NCBI GenBank assembly: GCA_944390965.1 | Contig: CALXRW010000010.1 | Span: 1-50,443 of the forward strand | Direction of reading: 5' to 3' | Source of the DNA: an uncultured Clostridia bacterium | GTDB lineage: Bacteria > Bacillota > Clostridia > TANB77 > CAG-508 | DNA length: 50,443 nucleotides | Shown: positions 16,414 to 25,111 of the stretch, piece after piece | How positions within the stretch are numbered: position 1 is the stretch's first letter | Layout of the letters: every line of letters begins with the position of its first letter | Notes under the pieces: generated by a model | Databases searched by the model: none | Told to the model about the DNA's origin: nothing | What the model saw: the letters and a program-made list of their open reading frames with translations, nothing else | Translations under genes and position numbers: made by a program

Positions 16414-18142
16414 ATTATATCATATCTAAACTTAGTAGCAAACTATAACCAACTAATAACGATAGACCACTTTATTATTATTATATCATATCTAAACTTA
16501 GTAGCAAACTATAACAACAATATAGTTTATACAAAATGCAGTTATATTATATCATATCTAAACTTAGTAGCAAACTATAACAAAACAGGAGAGCTAAAAT
16601 AACGGACGCTCATTATATCATATCTAAACTTAGTAGCAAACTATAACATTTTGTCAATATATAATGTCATGTCAAAATTATATCATATCTAAACTTAGTA
16701 GCAAACTATAACTTAAAATAATCTGTGTCAAAATTTTCTCTTATTATATCATATCTAAACTTAGTAGCAAACTATAACTTGTCTGTTGCTCTTACTAACA
16801 TAATAATTATTATATCATATCTAAACTTAGTAGCAAACTATAACAGAGAAGATTTGAAAGAAAGATTTGCAGATATTATATCATATCTAAACTTAGTAGC
16901 AAACTATAACAATGGAGGTTAGATATATGAACAAGTCAAATTATATCATATCTAAACTTAGTAGCAAACTATAACTAATATGGTATAATATAATGGAGGT
17001 TAGATATTATATCATATCTAAACTTAGTAGCAAACTATAACCAGTAATAATATGGTATAATATAATGGAGGATTATATCATATCTAAACTTAGTAGCAAA
17101 CTATAACACTAAGCAGAATGTAGGATAGATTGCACAAATTATATCATATCTAAACTTAGTAGCAAACTATAACGACTCAACAGTAACATTACAACGTAAT
17201 CTATTATATCATATCTAAACTTAGTAGCAAACTATAACTGTAATGCTTTTGTATATATAGCAAAAGATATTATATCATATCTAAACTTAGTAGCAAACTA
17301 TAACCTGATAATAATCCTTTAGGCTATTCTACTAATTATATCATATCTAAACTTAGTAGCAAACTATAACGTGCTTCTATCTGTTTTTAAATATAAGTTA
17401 ATTATATCATATCTAAACTTAGTAGCAAACTATAACTTTTGATGTATTAATTCGACTGCAATAGCTATTATATCATATCTAAACTTAGTAGCAAACTATA
17501 ACTAGTTTTCGTGACGCTGTAGGAGATGATGTATTATATCATATCTAAACTTAGTAGCAAACTATAACAATAAAGTACTTTATGATAAATTTGAAAAATT
17601 ATATCATATCTAAACTTAGTAGCAAACTATAACACGAGCCTCCTCTCTAGCATAAATAAGAAGATTATATCATATCTAAACTTAGTAGCAAACTATAACA
17701 AATCCGCCTATATCTTCTCCTAAATCAGAATTATATCATATCTAAACTTAGTAGCAAACTATAACTTCTTTATATCCAATTTCGCCTTTGGCTATATTAT
17801 ATCATATCTAAACTTAGTAGCAAACTATAACGCTATTAATGTTAATGCAGTTATTATTATTATTATATCATATCTAAACTTAGTAGCAAACTATAACACA
17901 AATCCAGAATTGTTAATTGGTGGAGAAATTATATCATATCTAAACTTAGTAGCAAACTATAACTAGTCTGCTTCTCTTAAGTCTGCTTCGCTTATTATAT
18001 CATATCTAAACTTAGTAGCAAACTATAACGTGCAATCTATCCTACATTCTGCTTAGGTATTATATCATATCTAAACTTAGTAGCAAACTATAACTAACAC
18101 ATTTAGCAGGTTATTATGAAAATGATTATATCATATCTAAAC
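16414..18142 (-). CRISPR. Type II-C CRISPR array, 26 full repeats, 26 spacers, one half repeat
   Basis: The 36-bp repeat is identical in all 26 full copies by eye (displayed strand begins ATTATATCATATCTAAAC and ends AGTAGCAAACTATAAC). Starts occur every 65-66 bp from 16414 to 18059, giving spacers of 29-30 bp. A 27th copy at 18125-18142 keeps only its first 18 bases. On the minus strand each repeat begins GTTATAG, as type II crRNA repeats do, and ends TGATATAAT, an extended -10 promoter that would fire into the next spacer, as described for other II-C arrays. The tracrRNA anti-repeat confirms minus-strand crRNA orientation. Spacers at 16911, 16976 and 17042 overlap one another in target, and spacers at 17108 and 18030 are reverse complements. 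Confidence 0.97.
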
Positions 18143-20002
18143 ATTGTATGTTCTCATCTTTTGACATAACTTGTCTTAAATCTTCGTTTAAAAATTTTGC
18201 ATCTGTCGTGATGTTAGACAAGAAACTACTTTGCTTATTACCTTTCTCATACGTTTTATTTTTAAATTCGGGTGTAGTGTTTGCATCTTCACGATTCAAA
18301 TTAGATATTTCTACAGGATTTAGTGTTTTATTCTTTTCTACAATGTTATTTGCTAGTTTAGTAGAACTGTTCTTTAATTGTTTTTCGAAATTCTCAATTG
18401 CAAAGTCAATTGTCATATTAGTTTCTTGTGATAATACATTATCATAGTCTAACTTTTCTCCTGATTTTAATTCCGAAAACCTATCACATAAAATATCTTT
18501 AGCAATCATATAATCACTCGGAATATCACCTTCTTGACCTTCCCAGAACTTGTTTTTTTGTTCTTGAAAATTGTTATCGTTTATAATTGTTTTAATAGTT
18601 GGATTTATAATGTCGTTCTTTAGTTCTGGGTTATGTGCAATGTTACTTTCTAAAACTTCATGTAAAGCTATCTTATTTATTCCAAATTCATTAACATCGT
18701 TTCTATTAATATAGATGTTGTTTGTATTCTTTAATGAAGCCCCTCCATTATAGTCGTTTTTATTTCCATCGAAAAAGACAATATCTTTTCCATATTGCCT
18801 TTTAATATTATTTTTTAATTGTCTTTGTTCTTGTGTAAGTTTGCTGTTGGTAATTGGTTTAATTGATTGCTCCCATTGTTCATATTCTGTTCTGGTATAT
18901 TTTTTACTTTGTTGAGGTTTTTCTTTCTGCTGTAACCTGGTATCCAGCTCTCCCAAAATTTCTGAAGTTCTCTGTCCATTTTGTCTTTCTCCATTTATAC
19001 CACTCTCACTTTCACTATTATTATATAGCGTTTCTTGATTTTTTGCAACCTTGTTCAATTCATTTTTTGCAGTCGGTGCAATTTTCACATCTTGAACTGT
19101 TCGTCCTGTTCCTGTGTTTTCGTAGTTTTTATTTAAGTATGTTTGCCAATTATTATTTTTACTTACTGAATTATTTCCAGATTCCTGCATAGAATATTTA
19201 GTAGTGGTATTGACATCTTCTCCTGAAGGTGATATTCTATTATTAGAATTAGTCAACGATACAGAGAAGGATTTATCTGATGCACTGTAATTTTGACTAA
19301 TTCTTTTTATGTTTGTTATATCATATAAAGTCTTTTTATTACCACTTTTTGCAATATTTACTAGTCCTTCAAATTTTTCACCATCCACTTCAAAAATTGT
19401 CTTATAATAATCCCAACCATCTCTCGCGAAACTATGTCGTCCATCGTCCTTTGAACTGTATTGATATTCAGAAATTTTAATTAAATTATCCAGTTCTGTA
19501 CTAGCTCTCATTTTTGACGCCTTAGTAGCTTTAGGCAATTTATTTTTAGGATACGTATATTCATTTGCTGTTTTTCTAGTTACTGTAACTTCTTCAGCTG
19601 TTGGCAAACTAATGCTTTTATTGCCATCTCTATAATTCTCTAAAATATATTTTCTAGCAACATTTACATATTCGTTTTCATCAACATTTTCAAATATATT
19701 TTGATCGGTATATACTCTTACATATTTATTTCCTTTACTATCTGTTTGGATACTAAATCTTGATTTCGTATTATTTCCTTGGTAATCTTGCTTATAAGCA
19801 TTTTCAAATTTATTTTTAACATCTGTCCAGAATAATTTTTCGCTTTTGTATCCAGTTGCTTTGTTGATTTTATTTAATTTATCAACCACCCAATTATATA
19901 TTCTTCTACCTAGTGTTGGTTTTTCTATTGTTAAATTATTAATAAATTCTTGATTTCCAAGTTTATTCCCAAGAATATCCGCTACTATCTCACCATCAAC
20001 TA
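18143..20002 (-). pseudogene. Internal fragment of a phage polyvalent/structural protein gene inside the CRISPR locus
   Basis: The minus-strand frame is open from the decayed repeat at 20003 to the half repeat at 18142, with no native start or stop; the last residues (CLDMI, stop) are encoded by the half repeat. It begins GEIVADILGNKL and has RIYNWVVDKLNKI, then a phage Barnase/EndoU-like nuclease-type block near GWDYYKTIFEVDGEKFEGLV and LYDITNIKRI. A disordered Ser/Asn-rich stretch follows, then a C-terminal region with IALHEVLESNI (HExxE, metallopeptidase-like). Such multidomain proteins occur next to phage head genes of Firmicutes; the exact family is uncertain. No spacer in the array was seen to match it by eye. 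The longest frame with a usable codon starts at GTG 19889. Confidence 0.75.
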
Positions 20003-20037
20003 ATTATATCTATCTAAACTTAGTAGAAAACTAAAAT
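20003..20037 (-). repeat. Decayed CRISPR repeat beyond the phage fragment
   Basis: Matches the array repeat at about 32 of 36 positions: ATTATATC, one base deleted, TATCTAAACTTAGTAG, then AAAACTAAAAT with three substitutions. It marks the far end of the CRISPR locus and, with the half repeat at 18125, brackets the phage gene fragment. Confidence 0.85.
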
Positions 20038-20151
20038 TAAAAGTGTTTTTCTATCTAGCATATATTGCATTTAAAATATATATTATAATGAAGATTAGTA
20101 ATATCATTGTTTCTATCCAAAAACATTTCTCACAATTTTTTTCATATCCAA

Positions 20152-20180
20152 TTTACTTTTTTTTATATTTGTGGCATAAT
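20152..20180 (+). promoter_or_regulatory. Promoter for the MurT-like operon
   Basis: TTTACT (20152-20157), 17-base spacer, CATAAT (20175-20180), with TGTGG before the -10. Lies 28 bases before the chosen start. Confidence 0.55.
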
Positions 20181-20207
20181 AGGAAGGTAGTAAAAAGGAG
20201 TAAGAAA

Positions 20208-21560
20208 ATGGGGAAATTGAAGTTTTATATTGCACTTTGTAGTGCTAAGTTTGTAGCTTTTGTTATTAATAGAATTGATAAAAAAAGGGGAACGAATAAA
20301 TCTGGTCAGATTGCATGTAAAATGTGCAATTCGTTTATTTCATATTTTAAAAATATTGACTATAACAAGGTAATTATGGTTACTGGAACAAATGGAAAAT
20401 CTACAACAGTAAATATGATTGCTCATACATTACAACAAGCTGGAAAAGATATTGCAACAAATATTGAAGGAGCAAATTTAATTACAGGAGTAGCAACAAC
20501 ATTAATTAAAAATTCTACTTTAACCGGGAAATTTAAAAAAGAAATTTTGTTATTAGAAACAGATGAAAGAAGTTTGGCAGCAATTCATAAACTAATACCA
20601 GGAAAACATCTTTGTATTACAAACTTGCAAAAGGATCAAGTGCAAAGAAATGGAGACCCAGACTATATTTACCAAAAGATAAAACCGGTAATTACAAAAG
20701 ATATGAATATTTATGTAAATAACGAGGAACCGAGAGTAAAATCTTTTGAGGATTTTGCAGGGAAAACAATTTACTATGGAATGGAAAAAAATGAAAAATC
20801 TTTTGAAAAAACAGATTTTTATGATGTAACTTGTCCATGCCCAAAATGTAATGATAAAATTACATTTGAATATTATAACGTAGATAATATTGGAAAATTT
20901 TCATGTAATCATTGTGGGTATAAAAGCGAAGAAGAAATTACTTATAGAGCAACCAATATTGATTATGAGAATAATACCTTTGTATGCCAAGGAACTACAT
21001 ATCCAATGCCATATCATCAACCATTTTTTATATACAATTTTGTACTTTGTATTGCACTTTGTAAGCAATTTGGAATAGAAGAAAAAGAATTACAAGAAGC
21101 ATTTGCTAGTTTTAAAAATATTGGTGGAAGATTAGAAACAATTCATTATAAAACAAAAGAAATAAAATATATTAGAATGAAACAGGAAAACCCAGAAACA
21201 TTGCAAAGCGCCATTGATTATATTGCAAGAGATAAAACGCCTAAAATCTTTATGCTAGGCTTAGAACAACTTGTGGATTTTCCACCTTATTATACAAATA
21301 CATTTTATGCGTTTGATTGTAACTTCCAAGAATTAATTGACTCAAATGTAGAAAGATATATTTGTTTCTCAGAAGCAATCAGTTATGACACTGCAAATAG
21401 ATTAGTGTATAGTGGAATTGATAAAGATAAAATTTCTATATTACCAACAGATAGTGATGAAGAAATTTTAAAGGAACTAGATAAATACGATTTGGACAAT
21501 GTATATTTAATTACTTGGATTAAAAAATACGAAGAATTAAATAAAGCGGTAAAAAAATAG
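20208..21560 (+). CDS. Divergent MurT-like Mur ligase (DUF1727)
   Basis: 450 residues from ATG 20208 (AAAAGGAG at 20194-20201); upstream in-frame ATGs lie before the promoter. N-terminal TM-like helix, then a Mur ligase core with the ATP loop GTNGKST at 60-66, and a MurT-specific zinc ribbon (CPCPKC near 208-213, CNHC near 232-235). MurT with GatD normally amidates the D-Glu of lipid II. The C-terminal DUF1727 region lacks the usual KNPAG and ADGxDxSWxWD blocks; in their place are QENPET and LEQLVDFPPYYTNTFYAFD. The Asp that completes the MurT/GatD catalytic triad is therefore not evident. It leads an operon with a GatD-like gene, a racemase and an arginase-family gene. Confidence 0.8.
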   Translation: MGKLKFYIALCSAKFVAFVINRIDKKRGTNKSGQIACKMCNSFISYFKNIDYNKVIMVTGTNGKSTTVNMIAHTLQQAGKDIATNIEGANLITGVATTLIKNSTLTGKFKKEILLLETDERSLAAIHKLIPGKHLCITNLQKDQVQRNGDPDYIYQKIKPVITKDMNIYVNNEEPRVKSFEDFAGKTIYYGMEKNEKSFEKTDFYDVTCPCPKCNDKITFEYYNVDNIGKFSCNHCGYKSEEEITYRATNIDYENNTFVCQGTTYPMPYHQPFFIYNFVLCIALCKQFGIEEKELQEAFASFKNIGGRLETIHYKTKEIKYIRMKQENPETLQSAIDYIARDKTPKIFMLGLEQLVDFPPYYTNTFYAFDCNFQELIDSNVERYICFSEAISYDTANRLVYSGIDKDKISILPTDSDEEILKELDKYDLDNVYLITWIKKYEELNKAVKK

Positions 21561-21577
21561 AAGGAAGGGCGAAAAAA

Positions 21578-22324
21578 ATGGAAGAATTAAATATTACTTG
21601 GGCATATCCAGATATCTTGAATTTGCATGGGGATAGAGGAAACATTATGGCATTAGAAAGAATTGCTAAGCAAATGGAAATTACGCCAAATATAAAAAGA
21701 ATTAATCAATACGAAGAAAAGATTGACTTTGAAAACACAGATATTTTATTTTTTAATCCTGGAGAATTAAAAGTAATGCCTTCTATCATTCAAGCATTAA
21801 AAGAACAAAAAGAAGCATTGGAGCAATATATAGAGAAAGGAAAAACAATTATAGTAATAGGAACAACAGGATGTATTATGGCTAAACGAACTAAAAGAAT
21901 TAATGGAGAGATTATACAAGGCCTCGGCTATTTAGATATGACATGTGAAGAAAGAGAAAAAGTATATGGAGATGACATCCATTTTAAATTAAAAGAAGGA
22001 GAACAAGAAATCATTGGATGCCAAATTCAAATGATAGATACAAAAATAAAAGAAGACATTGCACTGGGAACCATTATTTATGGCATGGGAAACCAAGGGG
22101 ATGGAACAGAAGGGGCAAAATATAAAAATGTAATTTTTACAAATGCACTTGGCCCAGTTTTAGTTAAAAACCCATGGTATACAGAAATTATAATTAGACA
22201 AGCTATGGAAGCAAAAGGCTATGAAAAAAGAAATACACTAGATTTTTCATTAGAAGAAAAATCTCTCGCTTGTATAAAAAAATTTATAGAAGAAAAGGAA
22301 AAAGTGCCATGTACCCAAAAATAG
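21578..22324 (+). CDS. GatD-like glutamine amidotransferase homologue, catalytic residues apparently missing
   Basis: 248 residues of the CobB/CobQ-type amidotransferase family by overall plan: YPDILNLHGDRGNIMAL at the start, FFNPGELKV, YGMGNQGDGTEGAKYKNV, and the closing GPVLVKNPW. In GatD the nucleophile lies in a CGGYQ elbow; here the aligned stretch is IGTTGCIMA, with Gly95 at the expected position and a Cys four residues later. The catalytic His of the HGP motif is Leu191 (NALGPVL). It pairs with the MurT-like gene 17 bases upstream. It may be a structural partner, may use another chemistry, or may belong to a known non-canonical subgroup. Confidence 0.75.
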   Translation: MEELNITWAYPDILNLHGDRGNIMALERIAKQMEITPNIKRINQYEEKIDFENTDILFFNPGELKVMPSIIQALKEQKEALEQYIEKGKTIIVIGTTGCIMAKRTKRINGEIIQGLGYLDMTCEEREKVYGDDIHFKLKEGEQEIIGCQIQMIDTKIKEDIALGTIIYGMGNQGDGTEGAKYKNVIFTNALGPVLVKNPWYTEIIIRQAMEAKGYEKRNTLDFSLEEKSLACIKKFIEEKEKVPCTQK

Positions 22325-23376
22325 AAATAAATTTGAAAAATATCATAGAAAACACAAAAAAAGTGGCAGAAATGTGTACAGAAAAGGATGTAACATTAGC
22401 TGTTGTTACAAAAGTCTTTTCAGATTATAAACCAGTTGTAGAAGCATTGGTTGCAAATGGAGTAAAATGCATTTGTGAATCCAGAGTTCAAAATCTAAAA
22501 AGTTATCAATCTTTAAAGGTAGAAAAATGGCTAATTAGAGAGCCTGCCCTTTGTGAAATCGAAGAAGTAGTAGCATATAGTGATCTTAGTTTAAATAGTG
22601 AAAAAATCACAATACAAGCTTTAAATGAAGAAGCAAAAAAACAAAATAAAATACATAATATTGTACTTATGTATGAACTTGGAGACTTAAGAGAAGGAGC
22701 AGATAAAAAAGAATTAAGAAAACTCATAAAAGAATGTATGACATTATCTCATATTAAAATAAAAGGAATAGGTGTAAATTTAAGCTGTTATGGGGCGATT
22801 ATGCCATCAAACGAAAATATGCAGGAACTAAAAGAATTAGTTGAAGAGATGGAAAAGGAATTTAATATTACGTTTGACATAATATCTGGAGGAAATTCTA
22901 CTTCTTATGAAATGATAAAACAGGGAAAAATTCCTAGAATCATTAATCATTTCAGAATGGGAGAAGCGGTTTTATTAGGAAATATTCCTTGTATTGAAAA
23001 ACCAATTTCAGAGTTACATCAGGACAATTTTATTTTAGAAACACAAATTGTAGAAGTAAAAGAAAAGCCATCTGTTCCTAGAGGCATATGTGGAGAAGTA
23101 GATTCTTTTGGAGAAGCTCCTAAATTTGAAGACAAAGGAATCCGAAAAAGAGCTTTGGTTAATATAGGAAAACAGGATATCTCGTTAAATAGTATAAAAC
23201 CATTAGATACTAATATTACGGTATTAGGTGGAAGCAGTGATTATGCTATATTAGATGTAACAGATAGTAAGAAAAATTATCAAGTGGGAGATATTGTAAA
23301 ATTTGAATTGAACTATTCAGGGGTATTAGGTGCAATGAGTTCAAAATATGTAAAAAAGGAAATAAGAAAGGACTGA
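22309..23376 (+). CDS. Alanine/ornithine racemase-family PLP enzyme
   Basis: 355 residues from ATG 22309, overlapping the GatD-like gene by 16 bases; an in-frame ATG 13 codons earlier lies deeper in that gene. It is a one-barrel fold-III PLP enzyme with the pyridoxal lysine in VVTKVFSDY, then SRVQNLKSY, GVNLSCYGAI, and SGGNSTSYEM near the phosphate site. The TKVF signature is typical of the alanine/ornithine racemase group that includes clostridial ornithine racemase, rather than of Alr. The next gene is an arginase-family enzyme, whose product could be ornithine, so D-ornithine formation is a reasonable inference; alanine or another amino acid remains possible. Confidence 0.8.
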   Translation: MYPKIEINLKNIIENTKKVAEMCTEKDVTLAVVTKVFSDYKPVVEALVANGVKCICESRVQNLKSYQSLKVEKWLIREPALCEIEEVVAYSDLSLNSEKITIQALNEEAKKQNKIHNIVLMYELGDLREGADKKELRKLIKECMTLSHIKIKGIGVNLSCYGAIMPSNENMQELKELVEEMEKEFNITFDIISGGNSTSYEMIKQGKIPRIINHFRMGEAVLLGNIPCIEKPISELHQDNFILETQIVEVKEKPSVPRGICGEVDSFGEAPKFEDKGIRKRALVNIGKQDISLNSIKPLDTNITVLGGSSDYAILDVTDSKKNYQVGDIVKFELNYSGVLGAMSSKYVKKEIRKD

Positions 23377-23381
23377 AAAAC

Positions 23382-24239
23382 TTGAAGGACATAGACATAA
23401 TAAACGCATGCTCAGATTTGGGTGTAATAGTAGATGGTGCCAATCTTGGACCAAAAGTATTAGAAAAATATATATTAAATAAAAAAATCTATGAATTAAA
23501 TACAGGAAAGGTGGAAAAAGAAAGAGAAGAAAACAATAAAAGAAAAAATTTACTGGAAATCAATAAATTTAATAGAGAATTATACCAGAATGTAAGAAAA
23601 ATCATACAAGAAGGAAAAATCCCACTTACAATTGGTGGAGATCATAGTATTGCCATAGGTTCTGCATTAGGAGCAATACAAGAATATAAAAAAATGGGAA
23701 TCATTTGGTTTGATTCTCATGGAGACTTTAATACATTAGATACTACTGCTACAGGGAATATTCATGGTTTACCATTGGCAGTAATTACAGGTTTTGAAAA
23801 AAGAGAACTTGCCCCATTTCATCAGGGAAACTTTTTCTCGTATGATAATACAGTTATTGTTGGGGCAAGGGATATTGATGAATGGGAAATGCCAAATTTA
23901 AAAAAGGCAGGAGTCACTATATTTACAACAGAAGACATAAAAATACATGGCGCAGAAGAAATTACAAAAAAAGCAATACAAATAGCTGAAAAGGATGTAG
24001 AAGGATTACATATTAGTTATGATATAGATTTAATTGACCCAGAACTTGCACCAGGTGTATCTGTACCAGCAAAAAATGGAATAAACTTAGATGATGCCTA
24101 TAAAATAGTAGACACATTCTTAGAATATGAAGAAAAAATAAAAAGCATTGATTTAGTAGAATTCAATCCCAAAAGGGATATAAATGGGAAAACAGAAAAA
24201 ATAGCAAACCAAATTTTACAAAAAATAATGAAAGAATAG
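23382..24239 (+). CDS. Arginase/agmatinase-family ureohydrolase
   Basis: 285 residues starting at TTG 23382 (AGAAAGGA upstream, 5 bases after the racemase stop). The binuclear manganese site is intact: GGDHS, FDSHGDFN (Ser replacing the common Ala) and SYDIDLIDP, followed by LAPGVSVP and the C-terminal VEFNP. Arginases hydrolyse L-arginine to ornithine and urea; related enzymes act on agmatine or formiminoglutamate. Linkage to an ornithine-type racemase favours arginase activity, but substrate is not proven from sequence. Confidence 0.85.
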   Translation: MKDIDIINACSDLGVIVDGANLGPKVLEKYILNKKIYELNTGKVEKEREENNKRKNLLEINKFNRELYQNVRKIIQEGKIPLTIGGDHSIAIGSALGAIQEYKKMGIIWFDSHGDFNTLDTTATGNIHGLPLAVITGFEKRELAPFHQGNFFSYDNTVIVGARDIDEWEMPNLKKAGVTIFTTEDIKIHGAEEITKKAIQIAEKDVEGLHISYDIDLIDPELAPGVSVPAKNGINLDDAYKIVDTFLEYEEKIKSIDLVEFNPKRDINGKTEKIANQILQKIMKE

Positions 24240-24250
24240 AAAGGAAACAT

Positions 24251-25111
24251 ATGGAACAGGAATATTTACTAAAAAATCCAGAATCCTTTATTCCAAAACA
24301 AATATTTGAATGTGGACAATGCTTTAGATGGAAAGAAAATCCGGATAAAAGTTATACAGGGATATTTGGCAAAAATATCATAACAGTAACACAACAAGGG
24401 AAAGATATTCGTTTTACTGGAATTTGCGAAGGGAATATAAAAGAAGTGATTACCCAATATTTTGATTTAACAAGAGACTATGAAACCATAAAACAAGAAC
24501 TTTCTAAAGTAGATCAATACCTAGAAAAAAGCATTCAATTTGGAAGAGGAATACGTTTATTAAATCAGGATTTATGGGAAACCATTATTTCCTTTATTAT
24601 ATCTGCCAACAATAATATCCCAAGAATAAAAGGTATTATTGAAAGACTTTCTAAAAATTATGGGCAAAAAATAGTGTGGAAAGAAAAAGAGTATTATACA
24701 TTCCCAACTCCAAATGAATTATCAAAAGCAAGTGTGCAAGATTTAAGAAACCTAGGACTAGGATTCAGAGATAAAAGAATTTATGAAACAACCCAGCTTA
24801 TACTAGAGGGAAAAATAAACCTTAACACATTACAAGAAAAAGACTCAGAAGAAATAAGAGAAGAACTTTTAAAATTACCAGGAGTAGGAAATAAAGTGGC
24901 CGATTGCATTATGCTATTTTCAACATTAAAAAAATTAGATGCTTTTCCTGTTGATGTATGGGTAAGAAGAGTCATGAATGAGTTATATATACATCAAGAA
25001 GAACAAAAAGTAAAACAACAAGAAATAACAGAACTAGCAAGAAAAAAATACGCTAATTTAGCAGGAATTGCTCAACAATATTTATTTTATTGGAAAAGGG
25101 AAACTGGATAA
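24251..25111 (+). CDS. 8-oxoguanine DNA glycosylase/AP lyase (Ogg1 family)
   Basis: 286 residues: N-terminal OGG domain (FECGQCFRW) and a helix-hairpin-helix GPD glycosylase domain with LPGVGNKVADCIML, the catalytic lysine K175 in GFRDKRI and the aspartate D235 in FPVDVWVRRVM. It removes oxidised guanine and nicks the abasic site in base-excision repair. Bacterial Ogg1 homologues are common in Clostridia. It sits 11 bases after the arginase gene in the same operon with AAAGGAAAC upstream. Confidence 0.9.
   Translation: MEQEYLLKNPESFIPKQIFECGQCFRWKENPDKSYTGIFGKNIITVTQQGKDIRFTGICEGNIKEVITQYFDLTRDYETIKQELSKVDQYLEKSIQFGRGIRLLNQDLWETIISFIISANNNIPRIKGIIERLSKNYGQKIVWKEKEYYTFPTPNELSKASVQDLRNLGLGFRDKRIYETTQLILEGKINLNTLQEKDSEEIREELLKLPGVGNKVADCIMLFSTLKKLDAFPVDVWVRRVMNELYIHQEEQKVKQQEITELARKKYANLAGIAQQYLFYWKRETG

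Noticed and set aside
16396-16922. Apparent 65-68 residue proteins rich in the phrase SYLNLVANYN
   Set aside because: They are translations of CRISPR repeats and spacers, not genes.
20043-20207. Longer N-terminus for the MurT-like protein
   Set aside because: Would begin upstream of the promoter at 20152 and overlap the decayed repeat region; hydrophobic content is accidental.
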